Positions 50,096 through 59,871 of a DNA stretch of 64,000 bases are shown one piece after another; the stretch's first letter is position 1, and each line of letters starts with the position of its first letter. Made by a program: the position numbers and the translations under genes. The stretch is taken from positions 1,736,001-1,800,000 of the forward strand of contig NZ_CP047173.1 in assembly GCF_009834185.1 (NCBI RefSeq), written 5' to 3'. The notes under the pieces were generated by a model. It was not told the DNA's origin, ran no database searches, and was given only the letters and a program-made list of their open reading frames with translations. The stretch comes from Rathayibacter sp. VKM Ac-2760 (GTDB taxonomy: Bacteria > Actinomycetota > Actinomycetes > Actinomycetales > Microbacteriaceae).

Positions 50096-51474
50096 GCGCC
50101 CGCGCCCGCGTGGCGCCCGCCCGCCAGGTCGCCTACGACGTCCTGCTCGCGGTCAGCGGCGGCGACGCCTACGCCAATCTCGTGCTGCCCGCCCGGATCC
50201 GCGCGGCCGAGCTGTCGCCCGCCGACGCCGCCCTCGCGACCGAGCTCTGCTACGGCACGCTGCGCCTCTCCGGCTACTACGACCGGGTGATCGCCCTCGC
50301 CGCGGGCCGCGCGGTCGAGTCGATCGACGCCCCCGTGCTCGACGCGCTCCGCCTCGGCGTGCACCAGCTGCTCGCCACCCGCGTCGCCGCGCACGCCGCG
50401 GTCAACGAGAGCGTCGCGCTGGTCGCCGGCGGCTCCTCCCGCGGCGCCGTCGCCTTCGCGAACGCGGTGCTGCGCACGGTCACCCGCTCGAGCGCCGAGG
50501 AGTGGCAGCAGCGGGTCGCCGACGCCGCGACCTCCGGAGACGACCGGCTCGCGGCGGCGAGCTCGCACCCGGTCTGGATCGTCAAGGCGCTGCGCCGCGC
50601 CCTCGCCGCCGAGGGTGCGGCCGACGAGCTCGAGGAGCTGCTGGCCGCCGACAACGCCGCCCCCCGGGTGAACCTCGTCGCCCTGCCCGGCCTCGCCGAG
50701 GCCACCGAGCTGCCCGACGCCGCGCCCGACCGCTGGTCGCCGGTCGGCCTGGTCAGCACCGGCGGCGACCCCGAGGCGATCGCTCCCGTGCACGAGGGCC
50801 GGGTGCGCGTGCAGGACGAGGGCTCGCAGCTGGCCGCGCTCGCGCTCTCCCGCGCCGAGCCGATCCGCGAGGGTGAGCGCTGGCTCGACCTCTGCGCAGG
50901 ACCCGGCGGCAAGGCGGCGCTGCTGGCGGCCGAGGCGCGCGCGGGCGGCGCGACGCTGCTGGCCAACGAGGTCGTCCCCGCGCGGGCCGGGCTTGTCCGC
51001 CAGGCCCTCGCCGCCGTGGATCCGAGCGTCGAGGTGCGCACCAGCGACGGCCGCGCCCTCGGCGAGGAGCAGCCGGGCGCGTTCGACCGCATCCTCCTCG
51101 ACGCGCCCTGCACCGGGCTCGGCGCCCTCCGCCGCCGGCCGGAGGCCCGCTGGCGCAAGACCGCGGACGACGTCGCGCCGCTCGCCGCCCTGCAGGGCGA
51201 GCTGCTCGACTCCGCCCTCGCCGCGCTCGCGCCGGGCGGACTGCTCGCCTACGTCACCTGCTCGCCGCACCTCGGCGAGACGAAGCGCGTGCTCGCGCTC
51301 GCGGCGGAGCGCCACCCCGGCGCCTTCGAGCTCGTCGACACCCCGGCGGTGCTCCGCGGCGTCACCCGCGAGCCGCTCCCGCTCGCCGAGGACGTCCTGC
51401 ACGTGCAGCTGTGGCCGCACCGGCACGGGACGGACGCGATGTTCATCCAGCTGCTGCGCCGCACCCCGGCCTGA
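50092..51474 (+). CDS. rsmB: 16S rRNA (cytosine-967-C5)-methyltransferase RsmB (Sun/NOL1 type)
   Basis: Methylates C967 of 16S rRNA. 460 residues: an N-terminal NusB-like RNA-binding domain ([21 protein letters not shown]), then a SAM domain with [18 protein letters not shown], and the two cysteines of the m5C mechanism in [20 protein letters not shown] and [14 protein letters not shown] 50092 overlaps fmt. Site specificity is inferred from the family. Confidence 0.93.
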   Translation: MSARARVAPARQVAYDVLLAVSGGDAYANLVLPARIRAAELSPADAALATELCYGTLRLSGYYDRVIALAAGRAVESIDAPVLDALRLGVHQLLATRVAAHAAVNESVALVAGGSSRGAVAFANAVLRTVTRSSAEEWQQRVADAATSGDDRLAAASSHPVWIVKALRRALAAEGAADELEELLAADNAAPRVNLVALPGLAEATELPDAAPDRWSPVGLVSTGGDPEAIAPVHEGRVRVQDEGSQLAALALSRAEPIREGERWLDLCAGPGGKAALLAAEARAGGATLLANEVVPARAGLVRQALAAVDPSVEVRTSDGRALGEEQPGAFDRILLDAPCTGLGALRRRPEARWRKTADDVAPLAALQGELLDSALAALAPGGLLAYVTCSPHLGETKRVLALAAERHPGAFELVDTPAVLRGVTREPLPLAEDVLHVQLWPHRHGTDAMFIQLLRRTPA

Positions 51475-51501
51475 TCGGCAGGGCCCGAGCGTCGCCGCGC
51501 C

Positions 51502-51507
51502 TAGGCT
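51502..51507 (+). promoter_or_regulatory. Possible -10 box of rpe, near-leaderless
   Basis: TAGGCT, 7 nt before the rpe ATG. The bases between are GGAGAGC, which can also serve as a ribosome site for a longer transcript. Confidence 0.4.
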
Positions 51508-51514
51508 GGAGAGC

Positions 51515-52183
51515 ATGCCAGCACGGATCAACCCCAGCATCCTGTCCGCCGACTTCGTCAACTTCGAGGCCGAGCTGCAGCGGATCACCGGGGCCGATCT
51601 CGTGCACGTCGACGTGATGGACAACCACTTCGTGCCGAACCTCACCTTCGGTCTGCCGATGGTGCAGCGCCTCCAGGAGGTGTCGCCGCGGCCGCTCGAC
51701 GTGCACCTGATGATCGACGACCCGGACCGCTGGGCCCCCGGCTACGCCGAGACGGGCGCCTACTCCGTCACCTTCCACGCCGAGGCCGCGCGCGACGCCG
51801 TCGGCGTGGCCCGCCGCCTCCGCGCGATCGGCGCGCGCGCCGGCATCGCGCTCAAGCCCGGCACCCCGGTCGACGACTACCTCGACCTGCTGCCCGAGTT
51901 CGACCAGGTGCTCGTGATGACGGTCGAGCCCGGCTTCGGCGGCCAGTCCTTCATGGCGGAGACGATGCCCAAGCTGCACGCCCTGCGCGCCGTGGTCGAC
52001 CGCACCGGCCTCGACGTCTGGCTCCAGGTCGACGGCGGCATCGCCCCCGGCACCATCGAGATCGCCGCCGAGGCGGGCGCCGACACCTTCGTCGCCGGCT
52101 CCGCCGTCTTCGGCGCCGACGACCCCGAGGCCGCCATCGCCGCCCTCCGCGACACCGCGTCGTCCTTCCTGCACCGGCACTGA
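51515..52183 (+). CDS. rpe: Ribulose-phosphate 3-epimerase
   Basis: Pentose phosphate pathway: ribulose 5-phosphate to xylulose 5-phosphate. 222 residues, TIM barrel with metal ligands: [10 protein letters not shown] (Ser/Asp), [35 protein letters not shown] and [12 protein letters not shown] 51515 is the canonical start. A large inverted repeat lies between it and hisE. Confidence 0.96.
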   Translation: MPARINPSILSADFVNFEAELQRITGADLVHVDVMDNHFVPNLTFGLPMVQRLQEVSPRPLDVHLMIDDPDRWAPGYAETGAYSVTFHAEAARDAVGVARRLRAIGARAGIALKPGTPVDDYLDLLPEFDQVLVMTVEPGFGGQSFMAETMPKLHALRAVVDRTGLDVWLQVDGGIAPGTIEIAAEAGADTFVAGSAVFGADDPEAAIAALRDTASSFLHRH

Positions 52184-52205
52184 CCCGCCGGTCCGATCCG
52201 CAGGA

Positions 52206-52292
52206 GGTCCGATCTGCAGGCGATCCGGGCGCCGGTCCCGATCTCCGGAGGCGTGGACCACGGATCGGAGCGGATCGCCTGCAGATCGAACC
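52206..52292. repeat. 22-bp inverted repeat between rpe and hisE
   Basis: Arms 52206-52227 and 52271-52292 are complementary at 21 of 22 positions (core GATCTGCAGGCGATCCG), separated by 43 bases. The left arm is preceded by a partial direct copy (GATCCGCAGGAGGTCCGATC). It ends 39 bp before the hisE -10 box. It could be the rpe terminator, a cruciform-forming repeat, or both. Confidence 0.8.
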
Positions 52293-52330
52293 TCAGCCCC
52301 GGCGACACCTCCCGCGCCGGTGGCCGCGTA

Positions 52331-52336
52331 TAGACT
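52331..52336 (+). promoter_or_regulatory. Probable leaderless promoter of hisE
   Basis: TAGACT (within CGTATAGACT), then 6 nt (TTCCCC) and the GTG start. No Shine-Dalgarno lies between, which supports a leaderless transcript. Confidence 0.6.
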
Positions 52337-52342
52337 TCCCCG

Positions 52343-52606
52343 GTGAAAACTTTCGACGACCTCTTCGCTGAGCTGGGCGAGAAGGCCGCCGCGCGTCCCG
52401 AGGGTTCGGGCACGGTCCGCGAGCTCGACGCCGGTGTGCACTTCATCGGCAAGAAGATCGTCGAGGAGGCCGCCGAGGTGTGGATGGCCGCCGAGTACGA
52501 GGGCGACGAGCGCACGGCCGAGGAGATCTCGCAGCTGCTCTACCACCTGCAGGTGCTGATGCTCGCGAAGGGCCTGACGACGGCCGACGTCTACCGACAT
52601 CTGTGA
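52343..52606 (+). CDS. hisE: Phosphoribosyl-ATP pyrophosphatase
   Basis: Second step of histidine synthesis, PR-ATP to PR-AMP. 87 residues, MazG-like fold: [36 protein letters not shown] with the metal-binding Glu residues, and [20 protein letters not shown] 52343 has no ribosome site, consistent with the promoter 6 nt upstream. hisG follows after 119 bp in which I see only a possible ribosome site. Confidence 0.96.
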   Translation: MKTFDDLFAELGEKAAARPEGSGTVRELDAGVHFIGKKIVEEAAEVWMAAEYEGDERTAEEISQLLYHLQVLMLAKGLTTADVYRHL

Positions 52607-52725
52607 GCGTCCCCCCGATCGCCGGAGTGCGCCGCCGCCACGTCGCCGCGCGCTCCCACGCTCACCGAGGCGCCGTCGCGCCTCCGCTCACCGAATCACC
52701 CTCGACCTCCAGAGGACGTCCCGTC

Positions 52726-53622
52726 GTGACCACGACCACCCCCACCACTCCTGACACCACCGCCCCCGCCGCCCCGCCCGCGCTTCTGCGCGTCGCCGTG
52801 CCGAACAAGGGCTCGCTCTCCGAGACCGCGGGCCAGATGCTCGCCGAGGCCGGCTACACCGGCCGCCGCGATCCCAAGGAGCTGCACGTCGTCGACGAGC
52901 GCAACGGGGTCGAGTTCTTCTACCTGCGCCCCCGCGACATCGCCACCTACGTCGGCTCCGGCGCGCTCGACGTCGGCGTCACCGGCCGCGACCTGCTGAT
53001 CGACTCCGGCTCCGAGGCGCGCGAGATCGCGAGCCTCGGCTTCGCCGACTCGACCTTCCGCTTCGCCGGTCCGGCCGGCCGCTACACCGAGTTGCAGCAG
53101 ATCGACGGCCTCCGCGTCGCGACCAGCTACCCCGGCCTCGTCGGCCGCTTCCTGCGCGAGCACGGAGTCGAGGTCACCCTCATCCGCCTGGACGGTGCGG
53201 TCGAGTCGGCCATCCAGCTCGGCGTCGCCGACGTGATCGCCGACGTCGTCGAGACCGGCACCACGCTGCGGAAGGCGGGCCTGGAGATCTTCGGCCCCGT
53301 CATCCTGAAGTCCACGGCCGTCCTCGTCTCCGGCGCGGGCGAGCCGGAGGGCATCCCGGTGCTGCTGCGCCGCCTCCAGGGCGTCCTGGTCGCCCGCGAG
53401 TACGTGCTGCTCGACTACGACTGCCCGGTCGCCCTGCTCGAGACCGCCACGGCGCTCGCGCCCGGCTTCGAGTCGCCCACCGTCTCGCCGCTGCACGACC
53501 CCGAGTGGGTCGCCGTGCGCGTGATGGTGCCGCGCGCCGACATGAACCAGGTGATGGACCGCCTGTACGACCTCGGCGCCCGCGCGATCCTGGTCACCTC
53601 GATCCACGCCGCACGCCTCTAG
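52726..53622 (+). CDS. hisG: ATP phosphoribosyltransferase (long form)
   Basis: First, feedback-regulated step of histidine synthesis. 298 residues: a Thr/Pro-rich lead, the catalytic domain from [26 protein letters not shown], the PRPP region [19 protein letters not shown], and a C-terminal ACT-like regulatory domain ([27 protein letters not shown] shortened here) that binds histidine, so no HisZ is needed. GTG 52726 has AGAGGA upstream. hisF follows after 11 bp. Confidence 0.95.
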   Translation: MTTTTPTTPDTTAPAAPPALLRVAVPNKGSLSETAGQMLAEAGYTGRRDPKELHVVDERNGVEFFYLRPRDIATYVGSGALDVGVTGRDLLIDSGSEAREIASLGFADSTFRFAGPAGRYTELQQIDGLRVATSYPGLVGRFLREHGVEVTLIRLDGAVESAIQLGVADVIADVVETGTTLRKAGLEIFGPVILKSTAVLVSGAGEPEGIPVLLRRLQGVLVAREYVLLDYDCPVALLETATALAPGFESPTVSPLHDPEWVAVRVMVPRADMNQVMDRLYDLGARAILVTSIHAARL

Positions 53623-53633
53623 GAGGGGGAGCG

Positions 53634-54398
53634 ATGAGTCTCGCCGTCCGCGTCATCCCGTGCCTCGACGTGGCCGCCGGCCGCGTCGTCAAGGGCGTCA
53701 ACTTCCAGAACCTGCGCGACGCCGGCGACCCGGTCGAGCTCGCCCGCCTCTACTTCGAGCAGGGCGCCGACGAGCTGACCTTCCTCGACGTCACGGCCAC
53801 CGTCGACGACCGCTCCACCACCTACGAGGTCGTCCGCGCGACCGCCGAGCAGGTCTTCATCCCGCTGACCGTCGGAGGGGGAGTGCGCTCGGTCGAGGAC
53901 GTCTCGCGCCTGCTCGCGCACGGCGCCGACAAGGTGGGGGTCAACTCCGCCGCGATCGCCCGGCCCGAGCTGATCGGCGAGATCGCCGACGTCTTCGGCG
54001 CGCAGGTGCTGGTGCTCTCGCTCGACGTCAAGCGGAGCGACGCCACGGCCTCCGGCTTCGTCGTCACCACCCACGGCGGTCGCCGCGAGACGACGCTCGA
54101 CGCGCTCGCATGGGCGGCCGAGGCCGTGGAGCGCGGGGCCGGCGAGCTGCTGGTCAACTCGATCGACGCCGACGGCACCAAGCAGGGCTTCGACCTGCCG
54201 CTGATCACGGCGATGCGCGAGCTGAGCACGGTGCCGGTGATCGCCTCGGGCGGCGCCGGCGCCGTCGAGCACTTCGCCCCCGCCATCACGGCGGGCGCCG
54301 ACGCGGTGCTCGCCGCCTCCGTCTTCCACAATCGCGAGCTGACGATCGGCGACGTGAAGCGCGCCCTCGACGACTCCGGGATCGAGATCCGCCGATGA
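53634..54398 (+). CDS. hisF: Imidazole glycerol phosphate synthase cyclase subunit
   Basis: Cyclase half of IGP synthase; works with HisH, which is not in this window. 254 residues, (beta/alpha)8 barrel: [18 protein letters not shown] with the catalytic Asp, [22 protein letters not shown], and the second catalytic Asp in [17 protein letters not shown], then [14 protein letters not shown] 53634 has AGGAGGGGG upstream. It overlaps hisI by 4 bp. Confidence 0.96.
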   Translation: MSLAVRVIPCLDVAAGRVVKGVNFQNLRDAGDPVELARLYFEQGADELTFLDVTATVDDRSTTYEVVRATAEQVFIPLTVGGGVRSVEDVSRLLAHGADKVGVNSAAIARPELIGEIADVFGAQVLVLSLDVKRSDATASGFVVTTHGGRRETTLDALAWAAEAVERGAGELLVNSIDADGTKQGFDLPLITAMRELSTVPVIASGGAGAVEHFAPAITAGADAVLAASVFHNRELTIGDVKRALDDSGIEIRR

Positions 54399-54808
54399 GC
54401 ACCGAGACGACCGGCACCGACACGACCAGCACCGACACGACCACCCCGGACGACCTCACCGCGGTCCTCGACCGCGCCACCTTCGACGCGAGCGGCCTCC
54501 TGCCCGCCGTCATCCAGCAGCACGACACCGGCGAGGTGCTGATGCTCGGCTGGATGGACCGCGAGGCGCTGCGGCGCACGCTGACCGAGGGCCGGGTGAC
54601 CTTCTGGTCGCGCTCCCGCCAGGAGTACTGGCGGAAGGGCGACACCTCCGGCCACGCGCAGTACGTCCGCGGGGCCGCGCTCGACTGCGACGCCGACACG
54701 CTGCTCGTGCAGGTCGAGCAGATCGGCGCCGCCTGCCACACCGGCGAGCACTCCTGCTTCGACGTCGATCCGCTCGCCCCGGTGACGGACCTCGGGCCGC
54801 AGGCGTGA
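54395..54808 (+). CDS. hisI: Phosphoribosyl-AMP cyclohydrolase
   Basis: Third step of histidine synthesis. 137 residues: a Thr-rich lead of ~20, then [41 protein letters not shown], and metal ligands in [20 protein letters not shown] and GEHSCF. ATG 54395 overlaps hisF. The next gene is the Trp-associated membrane protein, overlapping by 4 bp, with no trpE between. Confidence 0.96.
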   Translation: MSTETTGTDTTSTDTTTPDDLTAVLDRATFDASGLLPAVIQQHDTGEVLMLGWMDREALRRTLTEGRVTFWSRSRQEYWRKGDTSGHAQYVRGAALDCDADTLLVQVEQIGAACHTGEHSCFDVDPLAPVTDLGPQA

Positions 54809-55434
54809 GCGGCCGGCGCCTGAAGTACTCCGCGATCCTCGGGATCGTGCTGCTCGCCGCGCTCGAGCTCACCGCGTCCACGCAGCCCTGGGCCACCCTG
54901 GTGCTCACCACGGGTGCGGGCGACGGCCGGGCGCTCTCCGTCGTCGGCACCGTCGCCGCGCCGGCGCTCTCGGCCCTCGCGCTGGCCGGGCTCGCCCTCG
55001 CCGCCGCGCTCGCCATCGCCGGACCCGCCTTCCGGATCGTGCTGGGGCTGCTGCAGATCGTCCTCGGCGGCTCCGTCGTCCTGGCCGCCTCGACCGCGCT
55101 CGCCGATCCCGTGCGCGCCGGCTCGTCACTGGTCACCGATGCGACCGCGATCGCGGGCAGGGAGTCGGTCGCGGCGCTCGTCGCGTCGTCCTCCTCGACC
55201 GCCTGGCCGGTCGTCGCGCTGGTGGCCGGCGTGCTGACCGCCGTGATCGGCGTGCTCGTGCTCGTCACGGTCCGGCGCTGGCCCGGTGCGAAGAAGAAGC
55301 GTGTCTCCCGGTTCGAGCCCGCCGACGGCTACGGCCACGGCGCGACCACCGTGCAGACCGATGACGGCGACATCGATCCCGTCGTCTCGTGGGACGAGCT
55401 GTCGCGCGGCGACGACCCCACCTCCGCCCGCTGA
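54805..55434 (+). CDS. Trp-biosynthesis-associated membrane protein
   Basis: A 209-residue integral membrane protein of the actinobacterial Trp-operon family: four hydrophobic helices at about 8-24, 45-70, 78-98 and 133-156, the typical TQPWATL motif after the first helix, and an acidic, soluble C-terminus. GTG 54805 overlaps hisI. In Mycobacterium the counterpart follows trpE and precedes trpC. The role is not known. A hairpin 7 bp after the stop probably ends this transcript. Confidence 0.88.
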   Translation: MSGRRLKYSAILGIVLLAALELTASTQPWATLVLTTGAGDGRALSVVGTVAAPALSALALAGLALAAALAIAGPAFRIVLGLLQIVLGGSVVLAASTALADPVRAGSSLVTDATAIAGRESVAALVASSSSTAWPVVALVAGVLTAVIGVLVLVTVRRWPGAKKKRVSRFEPADGYGHGATTVQTDDGDIDPVVSWDELSRGDDPTSAR

Positions 55435-55441
55435 GCAAGCC

Positions 55442-55468
55442 CTCCGCAGACCCCGCCGCGCTGCGGAG
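55442..55468 (+). terminator. Hairpin after the Trp-associated membrane protein
   Basis: CTCCGCAG, 11-nt loop, CTGCGGAG: a perfect 8-bp stem right after the stop and 20 bp before the next -10 box. It separates the his part from the trpCBA part. Confidence 0.6.
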
Positions 55469-55487
55469 CCCTTCGGCCCCGAGCCGC

Positions 55488-55493
55488 TAGACT
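55488..55493 (+). promoter_or_regulatory. Probable -10 box of the HGxxPAAW-trpCBA transcript
   Basis: TAGACT in CCGCTAGACTGCTG, 34 bp before the ATG at 55528, which has AGGAGGAGA upstream. I saw no Trp-rich leader peptide. Confidence 0.55.
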
Positions 55494-55527
55494 GCTGTGG
55501 TTCCCAAGCACGTCCAGGAGGAGAGCC

Positions 55528-55761
55528 ATGAGCACCGAGCACGACGACGACAACCACGGCCACTCGCCCGCAGCGTGGACGGCCGTCGTCATCATGCTGG
55601 TCGGCTTCACGGTCGGCACGATCGCCTTCTGGTTCGATCTGCCCCTCGTCGTCTGGCTCTCGGCCGGAGTCGTGGTGGTCGGCCTCCTCGTCGGAGTGAT
55701 CCTGGCCCGCCTGGGCTACGGCGTCGACGGCGCGAAGGCCAACCCGAAGGCGCGCGCGTAG
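55528..55761 (+). CDS. HGxxPAAW motif membrane protein
   Basis: 77 residues with HGHSPAAW at about 10-17 and two membrane helices (VVIMLVGFTVGTIAFWF and VVWLSAGVVVVGLLVGVIL). This small family is restricted to actinobacteria and stands in the trp region. ATG 55528 has a strong ribosome site. trpC starts 1 bp after its stop, so it is the first gene of the trpCBA transcript. Function unknown. Confidence 0.9.
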   Translation: MSTEHDDDNHGHSPAAWTAVVIMLVGFTVGTIAFWFDLPLVVWLSAGVVVVGLLVGVILARLGYGVDGAKANPKARA

Positions 55762-55762
55762 A

Positions 55763-56536
55763 GTGCTCGGCGATCTGACCGCCGGCGCCCTGGCCGATGC
55801 GGCCCGGCGTCGCGAGACCCTCCCGCTCGACGTCCTCGAGCGCCGCGCCGCCGAGCGCCCGCCCGCCCTCGACGCCCTCGCCGCGTTGGCCCCCGCCGAG
55901 CGCGTGAAGATCATCGCCGAGGTCAAGCGCTCCAGCCCGTCCCGCGGCGCCCTCGCCGAGATCCCCGACCCGGCACTGCTCGCCGAGCAGTACGAGCGCG
56001 GGGGAGCGAGCGCGATCAGCGTCCTCACCGAGGAGCGCCGGTTCAAGGGCTCCCTCGCCGATCTCGAGGCCGTCCGCGCGAAGGTCTCCATCCCGGTGCT
56101 GCGCAAGGACTTCATCGCGGAGCCCTACCAGGTCTTCGAGGCCCGCGCGGCCGGCGCCGACCTCGTGCTGCTGATCGTGGCCGCGCTCGAGCAGCCCGTC
56201 CTCGTCGAGCTGCACGCCCTCGTCCTCGAGCTCGGGATGACTCCGCTGGTCGAGACGCACTCGGGCGACGAGCTCGAGCGGGCCGCCGACCTCGGCGCGC
56301 GCCTCATCGGCGTCAACGCCCGCGACCTCTCCACCTTCGAGCTCGACCGCGACCTCTTCGGCCGTCTCTCCGAGCGCTTCCCGGCCGACGCGGTCAAGGT
56401 CGCGGAGTCGGCGGTCCTCTCGGCCGACGACGTCGCGCACTACCGCCGCTCCGGCGCCGACGTGGTCCTCGTCGGCGAAGCCCTCGTCACCGGCGGCGAC
56501 CCCGTCACCACCCTCGCCGGCTTCCTGGCGCACTGA
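55763..56536 (+). CDS. trpC: Indole-3-glycerol phosphate synthase
   Basis: Closes the indole ring. 257 residues, TIM barrel: IIAEVKRSSPSRGAL with the catalytic Lys, SVLTEERRFKGSLADL, VLRKDFIAEPYQVFEARAAG, GVNARDLSTFELD and the phosphate site ALVTGGDP. The start is GTG 55763. trpF is not nearby; many actinobacteria use PriA/HisA for that step. trpB follows after 29 bp. Confidence 0.96.
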   Translation: MLGDLTAGALADAARRRETLPLDVLERRAAERPPALDALAALAPAERVKIIAEVKRSSPSRGALAEIPDPALLAEQYERGGASAISVLTEERRFKGSLADLEAVRAKVSIPVLRKDFIAEPYQVFEARAAGADLVLLIVAALEQPVLVELHALVLELGMTPLVETHSGDELERAADLGARLIGVNARDLSTFELDRDLFGRLSERFPADAVKVAESAVLSADDVAHYRRSGADVVLVGEALVTGGDPVTTLAGFLAH

Positions 56537-56565
56537 ACACGATCCACCGATAGGCGGCACCTGCC

Positions 56566-57777
56566 ATGGCACTCCGAGACGAACTCGGTCCCTACTTCGG
56601 CGACTTCGGCGGACGCTACGTCCCCGAGTCGCTCGTGAAGGCGCTCGACGAGCTGAGCGCCGAGTACGAGCTCACCAAGGTCGACCCGGAGTTCCGGGCC
56701 GAGTTGACCGAGCTGCACCGCAGCTACACCGGGCGGCCCTCGGTCATCACCGAGGTGCCGCGCTTCGCCGAGCACGCGGGCGGCGCGCGGATCATCCTCA
56801 AGCGCGAGGACCTGAACCACACCGGCTCGCACAAGATCAACAACGTGCTCGGCCAGGCGCTGCTGACCAAGCGCATCGGCAAGACCCGCGTGATCGCCGA
56901 GACCGGCGCCGGCCAGCACGGCGTCGCCACCGCGACCGCCGCCGCCCTCTTCGGCCTCGACTGCGTCGTCTACATGGGCGAGGTCGACACCGAGCGCCAG
57001 GCGCTCAACGTCGCCCGGATGCGCCTGCTCGGCGCCGAGGTCGTCTCGGTGACGACCGGCTCGCGCACCCTCAAGGACGCGATCAACGACGCGATGCGCG
57101 ACTGGGTCACCAACGTCGAGACGACCAACTACATCTTCGGCACGGTCGCCGGCCCGCACCCCTTCCCGGCGATGGTGCGCGACTTCCAGAAGATCATCGG
57201 CGAGGAGGCGCGCGAGCAGGTCCTCGCCCTCACCGGCGCGCTGCCCACCGCGGTCACCGCGTGCGTCGGCGGCGGCTCGAACGCGATGGGCATCTTCCAC
57301 GCGTTCCTCGACGACCCCGAGGTCAAGCTCGTCGGCTTCGAGGCCGGCGGCGACGGCATCGAGACCCCGCGCCACGCCGCGACCATCAGCAAGGGCCGCC
57401 CCGGCGTCCTGCACGGCGCCCGCAGCTTCCTGCTCCAGGACGAGGACGGCCAGACCGTCGAGTCGCACTCGATCTCGGCCGGTCTCGACTACCCGGGCGT
57501 CGGCCCCGAGCACGCCTGGCTCTCCAGCATCGGCCGGGCCGACTACCGCGCGGTCACCGACTCCGCGGCGATGGACGCGCTGATGCTGCTCAGCCGCACC
57601 GAGGGCATCATCCCCGCGATCGAGTCCGCGCACGCCCTGGCCGGCACGCTCGAGCTCGGCCGCGAGCTCGGCCCCGACGCGACCATCCTGGTCAACCTCT
57701 CCGGCCGCGGCGACAAGGACATGACGACCGCCGCGCGCTACTTCGGTCTCATCGACCAGGGCGCGGTGCAGTCGTGA
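56566..57777 (+). CDS. trpB: Tryptophan synthase beta chain
   Basis: PLP enzyme that joins indole and serine. 403 residues; PLP lysine Lys90 in HTGSHKINN, the phosphate-binding [22 protein letters not shown] and the C-terminal SGRGDKDM. The substrate Glu is in IAETGAGQ. It overlaps trpA by 4 bp, as expected for the alpha2-beta2 channel complex. Confidence 0.98.
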   Translation: MALRDELGPYFGDFGGRYVPESLVKALDELSAEYELTKVDPEFRAELTELHRSYTGRPSVITEVPRFAEHAGGARIILKREDLNHTGSHKINNVLGQALLTKRIGKTRVIAETGAGQHGVATATAAALFGLDCVVYMGEVDTERQALNVARMRLLGAEVVSVTTGSRTLKDAINDAMRDWVTNVETTNYIFGTVAGPHPFPAMVRDFQKIIGEEAREQVLALTGALPTAVTACVGGGSNAMGIFHAFLDDPEVKLVGFEAGGDGIETPRHAATISKGRPGVLHGARSFLLQDEDGQTVESHSISAGLDYPGVGPEHAWLSSIGRADYRAVTDSAAMDALMLLSRTEGIIPAIESAHALAGTLELGRELGPDATILVNLSGRGDKDMTTAARYFGLIDQGAVQS

Positions 57778-58574
57778 GCGGCCTCGGCCCGAGCGTCGCC
57801 GAGACCGTCCGCCGTCGCAACCAGGAGGCCGCGGGCGCCCTGATCGGCTACCTGCCCGCCGGCTTCCCGGATCTCCCGACGAGCATCGACGCCGCGGTGG
57901 CCCTCGCCGACAACGGCGTCGACGCGATCGAGCTCGGCCTGCCCTACTCCGATCCGGTGATGGACGGCCCCGTCATCCAGGAGGCGACCCAGGCCGCCCT
58001 GGCCGGCGGCTTCCGCCTGCGCCACGGCTTCGACGCCGTCCGCGAGATCCGCGCCCGCGTCGACGTGCCGGTGCTGGTGATGACCTACTACAACCCCGTC
58101 CTGCAGTACGGCGTCGAGCGCTTCGCGAACGACCTCGCCGAGGCGGGCGGCTCCGGCCTGATCACCCCCGACCTCATCCCCGACGAGGGCGTCGAGTGGA
58201 TGGCCGTCTCGGAGCGCCTCGGCCTCGACCGGGTCTTCCTGGCCGCCCCCTCCTCGAGCGACGAGCGCCTGCGCGCGACGGTCGAGGCGAGTCGCGGCTT
58301 CGTCTACGCGGTCTCGACGATGGGCATCACCGGGGCACGCGCCGACGTCGACCGCGCGGCCCGCACGCTCGTCGAGCGCCTGCGCACGGCCGGCTCCGAC
58401 AGTGCCTGCGTGGGCGTCGGCGTCTCGACCGGCGACCAGGTCGCCGAGATCCTCGCCTACGCCGACGGCGCGATCGTCGGCTCCGCCCTCGTGCGCGCCC
58501 TCGCCTCCGGCGGTGTCGACGCCGTGGCGGAGACGGCACGCGGTCTGGCAGAGGGCACGCGTCCGCGAGCCTGA
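57774..58574 (+). CDS. trpA: Tryptophan synthase alpha chain
   Basis: Cleaves indole-3-glycerol phosphate to indole, which tunnels to TrpB. 266 residues; catalytic Glu and Asp in [19 protein letters not shown], the [11 protein letters not shown] loop, [13 protein letters not shown], and phosphate site [10 protein letters not shown]. The start GTG 57774 overlaps trpB. lgt follows after 84 bp with its own -10 box. Confidence 0.96.
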   Translation: MSGLGPSVAETVRRRNQEAAGALIGYLPAGFPDLPTSIDAAVALADNGVDAIELGLPYSDPVMDGPVIQEATQAALAGGFRLRHGFDAVREIRARVDVPVLVMTYYNPVLQYGVERFANDLAEAGGSGLITPDLIPDEGVEWMAVSERLGLDRVFLAAPSSSDERLRATVEASRGFVYAVSTMGITGARADVDRAARTLVERLRTAGSDSACVGVGVSTGDQVAEILAYADGAIVGSALVRALASGGVDAVAETARGLAEGTRPRA

Positions 58575-58584
58575 CGCCTCCCAG

Positions 58585-58590
58585 TACACT
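58585..58590 (+). promoter_or_regulatory. Probable -10 box of lgt
   Basis: TACACT, 68 bp before the lgt GTG. No -35 recognised. Confidence 0.45.
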
Positions 58591-58658
58591 CGGGATGCCC
58601 GTCGGGGCGCGGCGCCGCCGCGACCGCGGGATCCCTCCTTCGAAAGGTCGACGTACCG

Positions 58659-59630
58659 GTGTCCGTACCGCTGAGCATCCCGAGTCCGCCCGAGGCGTGG
58701 AGTCAGTACGACTTCTCGCTCTTCGGCCGCGAGTTCTCGATCCACACCTACGCCGTGTGCATCCTCGTCGGCATCGTGGTCGCCACGATCATGACGAACG
58801 CCCGCCTCAAGCGCCGCGGCGCCGAGCCGTGGGTCGTGCTCGACATCATCATCTGGGCCGTCCCGCTCGGCATCATCGGCGCCCGGCTCTACCACGTGCT
58901 CACCCACCCCGGCGACTACTTCTTCGCCGGCGCCGACCCGTGGGAGGTCATCCGGATCTGGAACGGCGGCAACGCGATCTTCGGCGGCCTGATCGGCGGT
59001 GCCGTCGGCGCCTTCATCGGCTGCCGCTGGACCGGCGTCCGCTTCTGGACCTTCGCCGACGCCCTCGCCCCCGGCATGCTCGCCGCGCAGGCCATCGGGC
59101 GCCTCGGCAACTGGTTCAACCACGAGCTGTTCGGCCTGCCGACGACCCTGCCCTGGGGTCTCGAGATCGAGACCACCAACCCGGCCTTCCCCGTCGGCCT
59201 GCCCGCCGGCACGCTCTTCCACCCGACCTTCCTCTACGAGATCCTCTGGAACGTCGTCGGCATCGCCGTCATCCTGCTGCTCGAGCGCCGCCTCAAGCTG
59301 CAGTGGGGCACCGTCTTCGCCGCCTACCTGATCTGGTACGGCATCGGCCGCGTCTGGTTCGAGTCGATCCGCATCGATCCGAGCGAGTTCTTCTGGGGCA
59401 TCCGCACCAACGTCTGGGCCGCCCTGGCCGCGGTCGTCGTCGGCCTGGTCCTCGTCGTGATCCAGCGCCGCGAGCACCCCGGTCGCGAGACCTCGGCCTA
59501 CCGGCCCGGTCGCGAGTGGACGCCCGCCCCGGCTGCGGTAGAATTCGAGGACGTCGAGTCCGACTCCGACGCACCCACCACTCCTTCTTCCGGCACCGAC
59601 GCCGAGAAGTCGACGGTCTCCCGCAGCTGA
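58659..59630 (+). CDS. lgt: Prolipoprotein diacylglyceryl transferase
   Basis: Transfers diacylglycerol from phosphatidylglycerol to the lipobox Cys of prolipoproteins in the cytoplasmic membrane. 323 residues with about seven helices. The Lgt signature is seen as [13 protein letters not shown]; other conserved points are [29 protein letters not shown] and [12 protein letters not shown]. The C-terminal ~40 residues are cytoplasmic and acidic. GTG 58659 has a weak AAAGG at a long distance. trp-lgt-gltB order is usual in this group. Confidence 0.94.
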   Translation: MSVPLSIPSPPEAWSQYDFSLFGREFSIHTYAVCILVGIVVATIMTNARLKRRGAEPWVVLDIIIWAVPLGIIGARLYHVLTHPGDYFFAGADPWEVIRIWNGGNAIFGGLIGGAVGAFIGCRWTGVRFWTFADALAPGMLAAQAIGRLGNWFNHELFGLPTTLPWGLEIETTNPAFPVGLPAGTLFHPTFLYEILWNVVGIAVILLLERRLKLQWGTVFAAYLIWYGIGRVWFESIRIDPSEFFWGIRTNVWAALAAVVVGLVLVVIQRREHPGRETSAYRPGREWTPAPAAVEFEDVESDSDAPTTPSSGTDAEKSTVSRS

Positions 59631-59871
59631 CGCGGTCCGCGGCACCCCCGCGGCATCGCATCCAGCTCACCTCTCCGTCCGTCCGCTCCACCGCGGCTCA
59701 GCCACAAGCGCTGCCGCAGGGGAGTGTCCGCACGGCCCCGACGACGGCGCCAGATCTCCGCTCCGCGACCACCGAATGCACGGCCCTCCCGATCGGGGAG
59801 CCGCTCCTCCACCACCACACCGCGGGCCAGCGACGTCCCGATCCGCTACGACTCTCGTGAGGACGGTCCCC

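Noticed and set aside
52184..52342. Small gene between rpe and hisE
   Set aside because: No frame with a start and ribosome site; the stretch is explained by the inverted repeat and the hisE promoter.
55435..55527. Trp attenuator with leader peptide before trpC
   Set aside because: There is a terminator-like hairpin, but no small frame with adjacent TGG codons and no alternative antiterminator pairing; the hairpin lies upstream of the promoter.
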